Assembly (NCBI GenBank): GCA_030374735.1
Contig: JASCIV010000412.1
Coordinates: 1-20,824 of the forward strand
DNA length: 20,824 nt
From: Gracilaria caudata
Taxonomy: Eukaryota; Rhodophyta; Florideophyceae; Gracilariales; Gracilariaceae
Direction of reading: 5' to 3'
Shown: positions 9,003 through 17,773 of the stretch, in pieces
How positions within the stretch are numbered: position 1 is the stretch's first letter
Layout of the letters: each line of letters begins with the position of its first letter
Program-made: the position numbers and the translations under genes
The notes under the pieces: model-generated
Told to the model about the DNA's origin: nothing
What the model saw: only the letters and a program-made list of their open reading frames with translations
Database searches by the model: none

Positions 9003-9686
9003 TGGGGATGTCTTTAGAGAAAGCGATGCCAGGGTGATGAACTCACAACATGCGACAAAGAGCACATTATCTTTTCACCCGCAGGGAAGAGCGGGAAATT
9101 CAACAACTTGAACCAAGCAGAATGAAGGGCTTACATTATCTTGATTGACAGTTCGAATCTGCGCTTGTTATTGGTACAGAGTATTCTACGGTTTTCGCAT
9201 CGCTGTCACCCAGCAATGCGTACGTGGCGCACTGACACGCATCAATCTGAACTTCTTATTTTATGTGTCACTAAAACTTTCGTGGCGGTGTGATGTACCT
9301 TTGGTACGCGAACTACTGTTGTGGCATAGAGTGCATTTCATCGTCACGACAGCCGCGTCACATCCTCCTGTCAAAAGTATCTACCCTTGTACCTTCGAGG
9401 TAAAATACGCCAGTTCTACGCATGTCGCTCACTGGTGAGAGCCGCCGCACTTCGTTCAGCATTGCGGGCACGTGGTGTACGAGGGCGCAGCAGAGCAGCT
9501 TCAACAGGGACAGAGCAGGCCTACGTTGTGTAGTGTAAGCGAGCTGCACATCGCTTACAATCCACGTAGTGAGCTTCTACTCCAAATTGTTAAAGTATCA
9601 CACTCTCAGGAGGATACACCCTATTCAATCCTCACCGATCTACACATCCGTCCCTTCCGGCATATTCTATACGCCATCGCACTACC
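9003..9686. promoter_or_regulatory. Bidirectional promoter region between the divergent paralogs
   Basis: 684 bases separate the two ATGs (9002 minus, 9687 plus). No clean TATAAA is seen for either gene; candidates are weak, such as tattctata at 9663-9671. A nested palindrome lies at 9521-9569. Minor open frames (9145-9438, 9358-9549, 9472-9702) overlap one another and look like chance. Shared regulation of the pair is inferred from the arrangement only. Confidence 0.5.
9521..9569. repeat. Nested palindrome in the divergent promoter
   Basis: tgtaagcga (9534-9542) pairs perfectly with tcgcttaca (9551-9559) across an 8-base loop. The outer ctacgt (9521-9526) pairs with acgtag (9564-9569). It is a candidate operator or the base of a hairpin in the 5' UTR of the 9687 gene. 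Confidence 0.75.
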
Positions 9687-11990
9687 ATGCTCAGGAAATT
9701 GAAGAAGGTTTCAAAAGCCTGGAAAAAGGCACTGGAACCGCGCGAAGAAATCCCCGATCACTCATCCTCATCGTTTTTGGAAGCCAATCAATGTGAGCAA
9801 ACGACCCAATCTGCTCAAGCAAGCTCTGCACGACCACCTCACCATCGAAGTTTCGCCCAAACTCATCCAATCCCTGACCACACCTCTTTTCCAGTGATTC
9901 AAGACGGACAACTACATCTAGCACCGGGGCTCTCCTTCCCCATCTCTACCTCTCCGCTCGATTATTCCAGTTCCTCAACAACAAGCGAATCATCAATCCA
10001 GGATGAAATATTACACAGTCCCTCTCATGAGCTCTCCCTCTTTTCGAGTGACTCAGAACCTCAACCAACACAACGAGAGCTGATGATGAAAATCATGCAA
10101 TACAATATGAAACTTGGTTTTGGACCCATGATGGGTGAAGAAACTCCGGACAGCTCTGAAGGAGCTCAGCTGTTCAAGGACTATCTGCGTATGATGAACT
10201 ACAACACAGACGCAGAAGGCGCCGCGTCTTCAGCTTTTATGCCGCATCATCCGACACGAATCTCCAACGAAACCACAGTCAACACACCACATCTTCAAAT
10301 GCATCACATGATGGATTCTCGCTTCATGTCCGAGCTTCAGGATTCGATGCTAAGGACGATGGACCCTGAGAAGTTAAGAGATTCTTCGTTCCTACCGTTT
10401 CGTCAAATGGCCTCAATCGTCGAAAGCTTTCAATCCCGTGTTCAAACGCCCGGCAAACCAAGTCTTGAATCTCTTGAGCACCAGCAAAAATACATGCGAG
10501 GACCAAGATGGAGGCTCGACCAAATTTCCTACTATCACTTGGAGCACCCAAGAGACGGGTGCATTGCACGCTCCATGAGTGGGTTGGAGCACGATGGCCA
10601 AACGTTCATTGCACAGTGTAGGGCGCGGTACGAGGCAGTCGGGTACGAGATTCTGCAAACCGCAGCCATGGGACTTTCGCGTGTACTTGATCTGCGGAAT
10701 GGCGTGCAAGAACTGCGACAAATGCGATCCGAAGTGGAGCTTGCGCGCCTGAGATTAGCTGATAACAAACCAGCTTACGAGGTGAGTGCCAGAGATATCA
10801 TTGAGACGGAAGTGCCAATTTTTGTGGTATCGTATCGTCATTGTGTCTTCAACGGCCACTGGCGGATGAGCGAAGACCAGATCGATGAGCTGTATGCCAT
10901 TCTTACAGTATTGACTGAAGGAGGACGTGTGAGGCTCTGGTGTGATCAGTTGTTGCCGCTAGAGTTTACCGGCAACACGGAAGCTCAGCGATGGGAGGCG
11001 GTGGGATTGGTGCCGTATACTCTGTTCCCGGTGGTCGCATTGGGATGCCAGTCTTCTTTTCCCGGAGGGCAGGCAGATGCTAGACTGTGGATGGAGGTGG
11101 AAAGGCACATGGGGGTGGAGACCTTGGGCGTGATCAGCGTGCAAGGAAATGTGCGTGGACGACCGGGGATGGACATCAACGGCCATGGCGCGACTCTAAC
11201 TTCACGCGTGCAACGTAGGTTGGTGAAGTATGTGGGAGCGCAAAGTGGGGTGAGGGAGGCTCTATTGAAGTATGCTCGATTCATGATTCAGGGAGTTTAT
11301 TCAAGTGCTACATCGTCAAAGTACGGCCTGGTGAAAAACATGAAGGACATTGCGCTGCGCTTACTGTGTGAGGAGGACATTCAGAGTGTGATTGTGTCGA
11401 GATCAGATGGCTCTTTTGCTGACGAAGGCTTGTCAGCTTTGAAGGACAGAAAGGATGTTGTTGTTGGTAACTTGGCTGCAACCGCTGTTCAACCGTTCCA
11501 GTATAGCAGAGTGTCATTGATGGTACAGCACCGTCCCGACAACTGTGAGATTTTCTGGGATGGGTTGAGTGAATTTGTTGATGATGCCAAGCTGGGCGAA
11601 TCATTGAGTATTTGCGAAATGCCGCGCTCTTACCTTTGCTCGTTGGTTGAAGGTGAAGAGGAGATGCTGGTCATTGGAACGTTGCACAGCACCCCGAATT
11701 TGTACGGGTACCTGCTGGTTCGGCGGCTCGGCGATGATCCCAGACGCGGACAGGTACTGAGTAAGCTGACAAACGTTGCTGCGGAGAGCTTGATGGGGCC
11801 GGCGGGAGTTGATAAGATGGCGCGCAACTGGTACTCGTTTGTTTTCATGCGCAAGTTGATGCACAACTCTGGTACGGGGATGGACAGGATGGAACAGATA
11901 TCTGAGATGAAATGGAACGCAGATTTGTTCACTCAAGTTGAAGGGTTTAAAACGGTTGAACTCGGAGTCGATGAGGTGCTTTGGACGTAA
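9687..11990 (+). CDS. Large intronless protein of an unrecognised family (767 aa), paralog of the 9002 gene
   Basis: The ATG at 9687 is the first in frame and opens a basic amphipathic stretch (MLRKLKKVSKAWKKALEP). Residues 20-130 are Ser/Pro/Thr/His-rich and probably disordered; residues 130-270 are Met- and Glu-rich. The core begins with EVPIFVVSYR (375-384), followed by a helix (SEDQIDELYAILTVLTEGG), then RVRLWCDQLLP (414-424) and VGLVPYTLFPVVALG (439-453). A second shared stretch, RLVKYVGAQSGVREALLKY, lies at 511-529. The C-terminal block is NLYGYLLVRRLGDDPRRG (671-688). All match the divergent gene in order. No catalytic signature is certain. The strand-helix-strand order and the LWCDQ motif are reminiscent of TIR/HET-type domains, which is unproven. 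There are no membrane segments or signal peptide. The gene is intact. Confidence 0.88.
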   Translation: MLRKLKKVSKAWKKALEPREEIPDHSSSSFLEANQCEQTTQSAQASSARPPHHRSFAQTHPIPDHTSFPVIQDGQLHLAPGLSFPISTSPLDYSSSSTTSESSIQDEILHSPSHELSLFSSDSEPQPTQRELMMKIMQYNMKLGFGPMMGEETPDSSEGAQLFKDYLRMMNYNTDAEGAASSAFMPHHPTRISNETTVNTPHLQMHHMMDSRFMSELQDSMLRTMDPEKLRDSSFLPFRQMASIVESFQSRVQTPGKPSLESLEHQQKYMRGPRWRLDQISYYHLEHPRDGCIARSMSGLEHDGQTFIAQCRARYEAVGYEILQTAAMGLSRVLDLRNGVQELRQMRSEVELARLRLADNKPAYEVSARDIIETEVPIFVVSYRHCVFNGHWRMSEDQIDELYAILTVLTEGGRVRLWCDQLLPLEFTGNTEAQRWEAVGLVPYTLFPVVALGCQSSFPGGQADARLWMEVERHMGVETLGVISVQGNVRGRPGMDINGHGATLTSRVQRRLVKYVGAQSGVREALLKYARFMIQGVYSSATSSKYGLVKNMKDIALRLLCEEDIQSVIVSRSDGSFADEGLSALKDRKDVVVGNLAATAVQPFQYSRVSLMVQHRPDNCEIFWDGLSEFVDDAKLGESLSICEMPRSYLCSLVEGEEEMLVIGTLHSTPNLYGYLLVRRLGDDPRRGQVLSKLTNVAAESLMGPAGVDKMARNWYSFVFMRKLMHNSGTGMDRMEQISEMKWNADLFTQVEGFKTVELGVDEVLWT

Positions 11991-13500
11991 TAATGGGCAC
12001 GCATACGATGACCCTCTGTTTAATAAAGATTATTTTACAAACCCGTAATTTAATGACTATATTACGAAGTGGTGATTTAGCCGTTACGTCACCACGCGGC
12101 ATTATTAGGCTTAAAGTGCCGCGGGGCATTTTAAGCCTTATATTACCCCTCCAAAAGTTAGTTATAGGGCTACTTCTGACTGCAAAGACGACTTTACTTT
12201 TCCAAATATTGAATAGCTCTGTTGGAGATACCCAAAAGAACACGACAAGGGGTGCTTCTGCGTGCTTCTAAGAGAGCATCTATCCTACAATTAACATTGC
12301 TAAGGCCGTCAGAAGTGAGCGTTTCTAGGACCAACAATCCATAGCACGGTAGCGCTAGACACCGTTTTGCATTGTAGAGGTTGCGAGGGTTGAACAAAAA
12401 AGCAGGGTTGGGAGACAAATGTCGACGAAGATCGCACGAGCGATTGACTTTGTAAATCATGCAAGGCAGCAAACTGATTTCTGTCCATCCTGTCATTATT
12501 TAGAAGCGATGAAGAGGCGTTTTTGATCTCTTGTGCGATCATCAAAAACAATAAACTACTGACATAAGCAAATATTTTTGGTCCAGGCAAGCCCGGAGCC
12601 TGCCAAAATTTAATTCTAAAAGAAGTATGCATGTGACCTGGCAGCTTCTGGTCTTCAAGGACCGAACCATATCAAGCCTGGGGGAGTTAGATAACTCTAT
12701 AGTCCTCTTTCCTATAATGAAATCAATTTCTCTACGCATTTGTTTGTTTTCCTAGAAAAACATAACACAGAAGCTTCTTAACAAAAAGAAAACAGTCCAT
12801 CATTGTTTTTGAAGTGAACGGAGCGTACTCTGGCTCGTATGATAGAACCCAGTTGCGATTTTTGACTCAGCAGCAAGTTGAACAATGTTCAAATTTGAAT
12901 CCGGTTTGAAACAGCAGAAGGATGAACAGTGTCCAAGGATGGAGTTTTCTTAAAACTGCACTAAGTTGAATATTGTTAGGATGTGCAGATTAGGTGGCAC
13001 CCGTTTATTCCACTGCTCGTTTTCTAGTGCTTACGGGGCACTTTTTGCTCTCTGCAGTCAGTATAAAAGCAGCGTGGAGGAAACTGGACACTCTGCCGAG
13101 TCCTCCTAGGCCTCACAAGACATTCGCCGCAAAAGGATAATGGGCTTGAGAGCACGCTGACCACGCAACTGTGATGCTTCTTTTCGTTGTATTCAGTGAA
13201 CAGGGCAGTTAACATGCCGAACCTTTTCTCCTCGCGCCTTTCATGAAAACAACTGAAGAAGAGTGTGTCTTGTTGTATTTGGGGACAGTCAATACCACCG
13301 CAGGAAGTTGAAGGTGGCTATCGTCAACAGCTCTGCCCGAAATAGTACGAAACTGACACCGGACACTAGAGCAAATCGTGGAAGATTTGGATATTTCATT
13401 GCACGGATAAATACCACCAAGAATACCCGGAACATCATTCAACTGAATAAGCCGCTGTAAATGCGGATAATAAGGAAGATCTTGTTGAGCCAAGTATTGG
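11991..13500. other. Intergenic region after the 767-aa gene
   Basis: Hairpins occupy 12069-12138. Beyond that, overlapping minus-strand frames (12194-12496, 12309-12632, 13209-13493) lack ATG starts or recognisable domains. The 13209-13493 frame (contains LPYYPHLQRLIQLNDVPG) is the most protein-like and could be a gene remnant. A short plus frame near 12780-12931 ends FLTQQQVEQCSNLNPV; it also has no ATG and no family. No gene is called. Confidence 0.4.
12069..12138. repeat. Hairpins downstream of the 767-aa gene
   Basis: gtggtga (12069-12075) pairs with tcaccac (12089-12095). aggcttaaagtgcc (12107-12120) pairs with ggcattttaagcct (12125-12138), 13 of 14 bp, with a gcgg loop. The same DNA is also an approximate direct repeat (cacgcggcattattaggc versus cgcggggcattttaagcc). 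It starts about 80 bases after the stop codon, so it could shape the 3' UTR, or be a small palindromic element. Confidence 0.7.
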
Positions 13501-13928
13501 AAAGGGTATTTAAACTGTATCAGAAGCTAATGAAGATGGTGAACAAGGAACAGAAATGACATCCGCTGATGGTATGGCAGAAACTGAATTGTTGTGTTTT
13601 TTTTGTCCTGGAGTACTTTGAAAGTTGTAACATCTGGCTTGTTTTTTGGTGCACTACCGTTCTAGATGCCAACACATATTGCGTTATGGAGTTGGTATAT
13701 GTCAAAGTTGAGGAGGCGTTGTCTATCTCAGGAGGTTGTATGGGAAAGAGATCGCCACGAAAAGGTAGTTCATGCTCTGAGGTATTCTTTCTTGGTCTCT
13801 CTAATTATGAACCTCTTTTTCGTGCTGGTACCTTTCCCGTATGAGTTCATGAACTTCATTTCATAGGCTGCAGAGAATGGTGATAAGAAAGGATTCTTCT
13901 TTTTCTATGGACTTTGAGAACCTAATTC

Positions 13929-14325
13929 ATGAATTCAATTGCGAGAAGAAGACTTGTTCATAGTTGGTGATGGTCAAAAGACATCAACGAACTGCTTCAA
14001 ACTCAGATATCCTTCCGCATTGTAAGCGCTTGGAGTCGCATGCACTTTGAACCAGATGCTCAGGTGAAATGCACGGGAGCCGTATACGTGTCGCCAGGAT
14101 TTAAATTCAAATTAGTTCTGTAGAAAGCACCTTTCGCCGCGTCTGACGCACTCGCACGTAGACCACAGGGTCGCGTCAGCCTGTGCGGCGCCAACGAAGA
14201 CTACGACGAGTACTTGGGCCGACCTCGCCTTCGAATTCCACGAGACGGAAGCAAGGGAATGGATGGTCGATGAAAAGGTGCTGCCCTTCTCAGAGAAGGA
14301 AAGGCAGCTCTTTAAATACTTCTGA
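13929..14325 (+). pseudogene. Decayed coding trace, unknown family
   Basis: A plus-strand frame beginning with ATG at 13929 is interrupted by TGA (13968-13970) and TAG (14121-14123) but otherwise reads like protein, for example SAWSRMHFEPDAQVKCTG and GAVYVSPGFKFK. From about 14160 the adjacent frame takes over and ends WADLAFEFHETEAREWMVDE... to a stop at 14323-14325. Two stops and one frame change suggest an old gene remnant; small introns are the alternative. No family is recognised. Confidence 0.3.
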
Positions 14326-15350
14326 AACTAAAAATAGCTCTACAATCGTAAGTGTCTCCCGTAGCTTGCACACAGAGTAGTGTGTATGCCACAAACTATT
14401 TAGCACAATGGCTTTGAGTATTTGACCGTGTTCCTCTCACACTATTTTAAAGCCCCATCTTCTCTTTGGAAAGGTAGGTAGTGCTACAATCCGCAAAGTG
14501 ATGGGACTCGAAGAAGGTAGGCATATTCAAAAAGCAATACAAAGCATTACAAAGCAAATGCAAGTAGATTTTAGAGAAATAAAACTTTAAGAAGCGGTCC
14601 ACCCTCAGCCGATCCCATTGATCAGGAACATGGAGAATACCTTACTGCTAGAGAGTCACTATGCTGGTATGGAGGGAAAGGATGAATGCCAGTCTTACTG
14701 GCAAATTATGCAGATCTGCTGCAACCATAGTTTGCTTAAGTCATATACTTTTTAATATAGAATGGCTAATATCAGAGTGCCGAGAAACGTGCTTCTCGAA
14801 AAAAAGTTGCAAAGCTCCCTAAAGATGCCTTTGTAAAATTCTTGTATGTATTTTTGGTTCTTATAAATAATATAGTCCTGTTTTCAAAACTGTCAACTTA
14901 ACCAAGTGTCGTGCTGCATCGGATAAAGTAACTCCTGCTTCATACAGATCTATTCGGCCACTTGGCTTCTACCGTATTTAAGAACATTATGGCAATTAAA
15001 ATAAAAAACAAACAGAAAAGATGCGAACTCATTGGATATTTGACATCAAAATTTGATGTCAATCTTCAATCTGTGTGCGTTACTCTTTTTGATTGAAAAC
15101 TTCAGCCGACACTGCATTTTTTTGAGAGTTTCAAGCAGTTCTTAAGATAATTTATTTGATTGAAGTGAGGGATATTAATGTTAAATAAAAGCAATCAGTT
15201 TGTCCTAATTTTGAGCTTCAATAACTACATTAAAAATATATGGAAATCTAACATAATATGCTGTTGATGAATCAGTATTGTCTTCTGAATGATGAATATA
15301 AGGTCTTTAACATATTATTCTTATTTTAAGACAATGATTCTCAGAATGTA
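14326..15350. other. AT-rich intergenic DNA
   Basis: No open frame of note. It contains a 23-bp palindrome, ttgacatcaaa-a-tttgatgtcaa (15040-15062), and a short tandem of acaaagca (around 14537-14560). I see nothing else. Confidence 0.6.
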
Positions 15351-15833
15351 ATGGAAATTGCGCGGATGTTTTTCTTCTTCAAGCACGTCCCCAAATGCAC
15401 CAGGGTAAAACAGAGCACCGTTCTTCGAGCCATTCGCCTCATTCGCACAGAATACAGTAAATGATATTTCTACGATGACCGGCGGTACGCCTTAGTCGCA
15501 TGTCTTGCCTACCCGTATTTCAGAACGATGTGACGAAAACTCGTGTTTGACAAGGAGCAAAACAGTCGTTTCTGTTATACTAGACAAAAAAAACCTGCAT
15601 TTGTCGGACAAGCGTTTTCTGAGATTATCTTGACCGAAGCGGCACCACTTCCATCAGCGGAATGTTTCCCCGATGCTTCGCTTTTGTGCGCATTCGGTCT
15701 TAGATTTTGGCATATTTGAGGCAACTGCTCTTCTTCCTGGACACGATTACGTTCAGTTATACTGCGCGAGGAAGTTTGCTTTACAAGTTTTATCGATGTC
15801 TCATTTATAAAACAACCTACGCTATGTTCTTAA
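15351..15833 (+). pseudogene. Possible decayed sulfotransferase-like gene
   Basis: One plus-strand frame runs from ATG 15351 to TAA 15831 with only three internal TGA stops (15462, 15531, 15717). It starts MEIARMFFFFKHVPKC, like the 5'-phosphosulfate-binding motif of Golgi-type sulfotransferases (consensus roughly F-x-H-(I/V)-P-K-C/T). About 40 codons later DDRRYALVACLAYPYFRT sits where the 3'-phosphate-binding motif (RxPxxRLvSaYxyF) would be. Further on, ECFPDASLLCAF resembles the HWxPQxxLC region. Order and spacing fit, but each match is degenerate. Red algae carry many carbohydrate sulfotransferases for sulfated galactans, so a dead copy is plausible. It runs convergently into the HLIP gene, 9 bases from its stop. 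Confidence 0.38.
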
Positions 15834-15842
15834 ATATAAAAA

Positions 15843-16232
15843 TTAGTGAGCGATCCTTGCCAAACTTTCAACAAGGTGGGTGAGCGGTGAAAACATGATC
15901 AGAATCTGCTCGTTGATACCCTTGCCAGTGATGATCTCCGTCAAAAGCCCGATAACGAATCCAAGCTGTGCCAGTCGACCATTGACCTTTTCGGCGTACG
16001 GTGTGAAACCTTGTGGTCCTCTATATTCGCTGTCCAGCTTGGCGGCGCGGTTGGCTTCCAGTGAGCGGTAGGGTGATTGCACGACCTTTGGCTTGTCCTT
16101 CGTCTGCAGTGCCATGCGGGGAGCCGCGGTGAATGTCTTCGGTGCATGGGCGGTGGCGGGCGAGATGAAGGAGTTGGTGGTTGTGTTGAGGGATGGGGTG
16201 AAGGAGGACACGAAGGCGGAATGCGGGTTCAT
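15843..16232 (-). CDS. Plastid-targeted high-light-inducible (one-helix) protein
   Basis: A 129-aa one-helix member of the light-harvesting/HLIP superfamily. Such proteins bind chlorophyll and carotenoid in thylakoids and protect photosystems or pigment assembly under stress. The diagnostic motif is FTPYAEKVNGRLAQLGFVIG: E81, N84 and R86 are the pigment-binding and ion-pair residues at the start of the single membrane helix (about 84-103, ending LLTEIITGKG). Residues 1-39 are Ser/Thr/Pro-rich with a Phe near the N terminus (MNPHSAFVSSF), an unusual-cleavage-type transit peptide probably cut near APRM-AL, and no signal peptide precedes it, so the plastid is primary. The ATG at 16232 is supported by a TATA box 150 bases upstream. 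A C-terminal tail of about 25 residues follows the helix. Light or stress regulation is likely from family behaviour only. Confidence 0.92.
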   Translation of the reverse strand: MNPHSAFVSSFTPSLNTTTNSFISPATAHAPKTFTAAPRMALQTKDKPKVVQSPYRSLEANRAAKLDSEYRGPQGFTPYAEKVNGRLAQLGFVIGLLTEIITGKGINEQILIMFSPLTHLVESLARIAH

Positions 16233-16382
16233 TGTGTGCTGCGTGATCGAGAATGCCTGGAAAGCGGGTTGAGGGTTGAGTAGCGCAGAGATGAAGCTGA
16301 GGAATGGTTTTCAGTGCGGATGGGCCTGTGAGTTGAAAAACCGTTTGTCAACATCGGCTCGCCCCGGGCAAGACATGGCGGC

Positions 16383-16389
16383 TTTTATA
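16383..16389 (-). promoter_or_regulatory. TATA box of the HLIP gene
   Basis: The minus strand reads TATAAAA (in gctataaaagccg), about 150 bases before the HLIP ATG. That predicts a transcription start near 16355 and a 5' UTR of about 120 nt. Confidence 0.7.
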
Positions 16390-16817
16390 GCGGTGCGGAG
16401 GCGAAGTATTTGCTCACGTGCGAGAACAATCTGCACATCGGGGAGATTAGGACGCTGCAAACCAGAACGCAAAGGCGAATGGCGAGCAATCTACCGGAAG
16501 TTCATCAACGTCTCTGCCAGCCACAACTGCGAGCAGCGATGGCGACGGTCATACGCGCAGCCACCACAAACTGTTGAATCTCCGCAGTGCAGAATTGATG
16601 ATGAGGTGTCGGTTGCTGGATTCAAGCGGCGGTTGTGCGGCGGTTGTGATTGGCCCACTGTGACAACCGACGCATGCCTTGGTGGCGGTTCACGGCCAGC
16701 AGTGGCGGTTCGCGGAGGCGTAGTGGCAAAGATTTGCGGCTGTGGTGCGCGCATGCAGATTTTTTTTGATTTCGGCGATATTTTTTTAATTTCTTATCCC
16801 TTTTGGGACGAAAAATT

Positions 16818-16843
16818 CTTATGTCTAGTGAGCTAGACGTAAG
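16818..16843. repeat. 26-bp palindrome, copy 1
   Basis: cttatgtctagtgagctagacgtaag, an imperfect palindrome (one arm mismatch). The same 26-bp layout recurs at 16991-17016 and 17080-17105. Consensus CTTATGTCTRGTRAGCTAGACATAAG. Confidence 0.85.
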
Positions 16844-16990
16844 AAGTAGCCAATGAGAATGAAAGAAATGACTCGATCTTGCGGCTGAGGGAGAGTGGTT
16901 TGTTGATTGAAACACACGTGGTACTGGAGTTCGAATGTTATTGGTTTGATCTCCAACCGATTGAATTTATAGCCAATTGAAAGGGTTTTG

Positions 16991-17016
16991 CTTATGTCTA
17001 ATGAGCTAGAAATAAG
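16991..17016. repeat. 26-bp palindrome, copy 2
   Basis: cttatgtctaatgagctagaaataag, the same unit as copies 1 and 3, with one arm mismatch (aaa instead of aca). 173 bases after copy 1. Confidence 0.85.
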
Positions 17017-17074
17017 CCGAGCAAACAAGTGGCACGCTGAGAACGAACGGTTATAGTGGTTGCCCAATCATGTT

Positions 17075-17110
17075 GTCCGCTTATGTCTGGTAAGCTAGAC
17101 ATAAGCGGAC
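17075..17110. repeat. 26-bp palindrome, copy 3, with extended arms
   Basis: The core 17080-17105 matches the other copies; here the arms extend to 14 perfect base pairs (gtccgcttatgtct / agacataagcggac) around an 8-base centre. Confidence 0.9.
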
Positions 17111-17187
17111 CGTAGACGGTCAAGTCAAAAGGGTTAACTTGAGGCAGCCTGTCCTCAGGACTGTCTCCTTCAAACTGCATCTTCAGG

Positions 17188-17548
17188 ATGGCACGTCGTC
17201 GCTGGAAAAATGCTGAGTTTCTCGGAAGGGTGAAGGAAGCTCTCCTCTGGGATTTAGAATTGCAAAACAGGTGGAAGTAGGTCACTGCGTTACCTACATA
17301 TTGAAACAAAATCAGAACTGTGGTTGTACTTTAAAGCAACTCGCGACTTAACGGCGAAGCCTTGCACCTTCTCCGGCGATAGTGCTTGTGCCACGCACGG
17401 ACGCCTCGGCAGTGACAATGCAACAGATTGCTTCCAGAGGGAGGCTGACGTTGAGCGAACGAGGAGGAGTTACTCTGAGTGTTCATGCGATGGTGTATCA
17501 AAGTACTACGTGGGCGAGAAGCTTGCAGAGGCCTTAGCTCGGACATAA
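17188..17548 (+). CDS. Possible small gene with a frame break
   Basis: The ATG at 17188 starts a 30-codon frame (MARRRWKNAEFLGRVKEA...) ending at TAG 17278. The neighbouring frame continues from there to TAA 17548 with 88 open codons containing seven Cys-rich positions, for example KPCTFSGDSACATHGRLG and YSECSCDGVSKYYVGEKL. A +1 frame change at about 17278 would join them into one protein of roughly 118 residues. I found no TATA box and no recognised family. Minus-strand frames over the same DNA (16998-17309, 17331-17582) start without ATG or look less protein-like. It could also be a pseudogene. Confidence 0.28.
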
Positions 17549-17607
17549 CACTAGTATAAACATGATTCCAAATAAAGAGCACTCGAAGTCAATTCGGTTC
17601 AGACTCT

Positions 17608-17665
17608 AACAAAGACGCCAACCGACACCTCTGAACTTCAAGAGTTGTCGGTTGGCGTCTTTGTT
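17608..17665. repeat. Long hairpin with 19-bp perfect arms
   Basis: aacaaagacgccaaccgac (17608-17626) and gtcggttggcgtctttgtt (17647-17665) are perfect reverse complements. The 20-base centre adds further pairs (acctct / agagtt with one mismatch). It lies 60 bases after the 17548 stop and about 110 bases from the tRNA. It could be a small-RNA precursor, an mRNA 3'-end structure or a palindromic element. Confidence 0.92.
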
Positions 17666-17754
17666 CCCATCATGAAGCGAGACATTTGCGGCGATTGCGA
17701 TTGGACCAGAGCAGCACAGGGTGTGAACGTGTCGTTCTCATAAGATGAGGGCGG

Positions 17755-17762
17755 AAAAAAAA
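17755..17762 (-). terminator. RNA polymerase III terminator of the tRNA
   Basis: A run of eight T on the minus strand starts 12 bases past the tRNA 3' end, a standard pol III stop signal. Confidence 0.85.
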
Positions 17763-17773
17763 TCATGATTTCG

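Larger units (their letters stand above)
16649..17068. promoter_or_regulatory. Cluster of five CCAAT boxes
   Basis: CCAAT or ATTGG occurs at 16649-16653, 16850-16854, 16940-16944, 16973-16977 and 17064-17068. CCAAT is the NF-Y recognition core. Five in 420 bases is more than expected by chance (about one). They lie 260-710 bases upstream of the predicted HLIP transcription start, and may be promoter or enhancer elements for HLIP or for an unannotated opposite transcript. Confidence 0.4.
16233..17187. other. Upstream region of the HLIP gene
   Basis: Contains the HLIP TATA box, repeated GGCGGTT motifs (about 16627-16712), five CCAAT boxes in both orientations and three copies of a 26-bp palindrome. 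A 186-codon plus frame across 16276-16836 opens with TTG, covers the HLIP promoter and has no domain, so it is not called. Confidence 0.6.

Noticed and set aside
9003..9065. 21-residue N-terminal extension of the 627-aa protein
   Set aside because: It would start with GTG; the first ATG at 9002 gives an N terminus resembling the paralog.
13666..13866. Small membrane protein (hydrophobic stretch FLVSLIMNLFFVLVPFP)
   Set aside because: No ATG with a promoter, overlapping equally open frame at 13569-13844, and AT-rich codons easily yield hydrophobic residues by chance.
16276..16836. 186-codon plus-strand frame
   Set aside because: It starts with TTG, overlaps the HLIP promoter and TATA box and shows no domain or natural composition.
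17271..17315. 45-nt GT-AG intron in the 17188 gene
   Set aside because: Removing it leads to a stop within a few codons instead of joining the Cys-containing frame.
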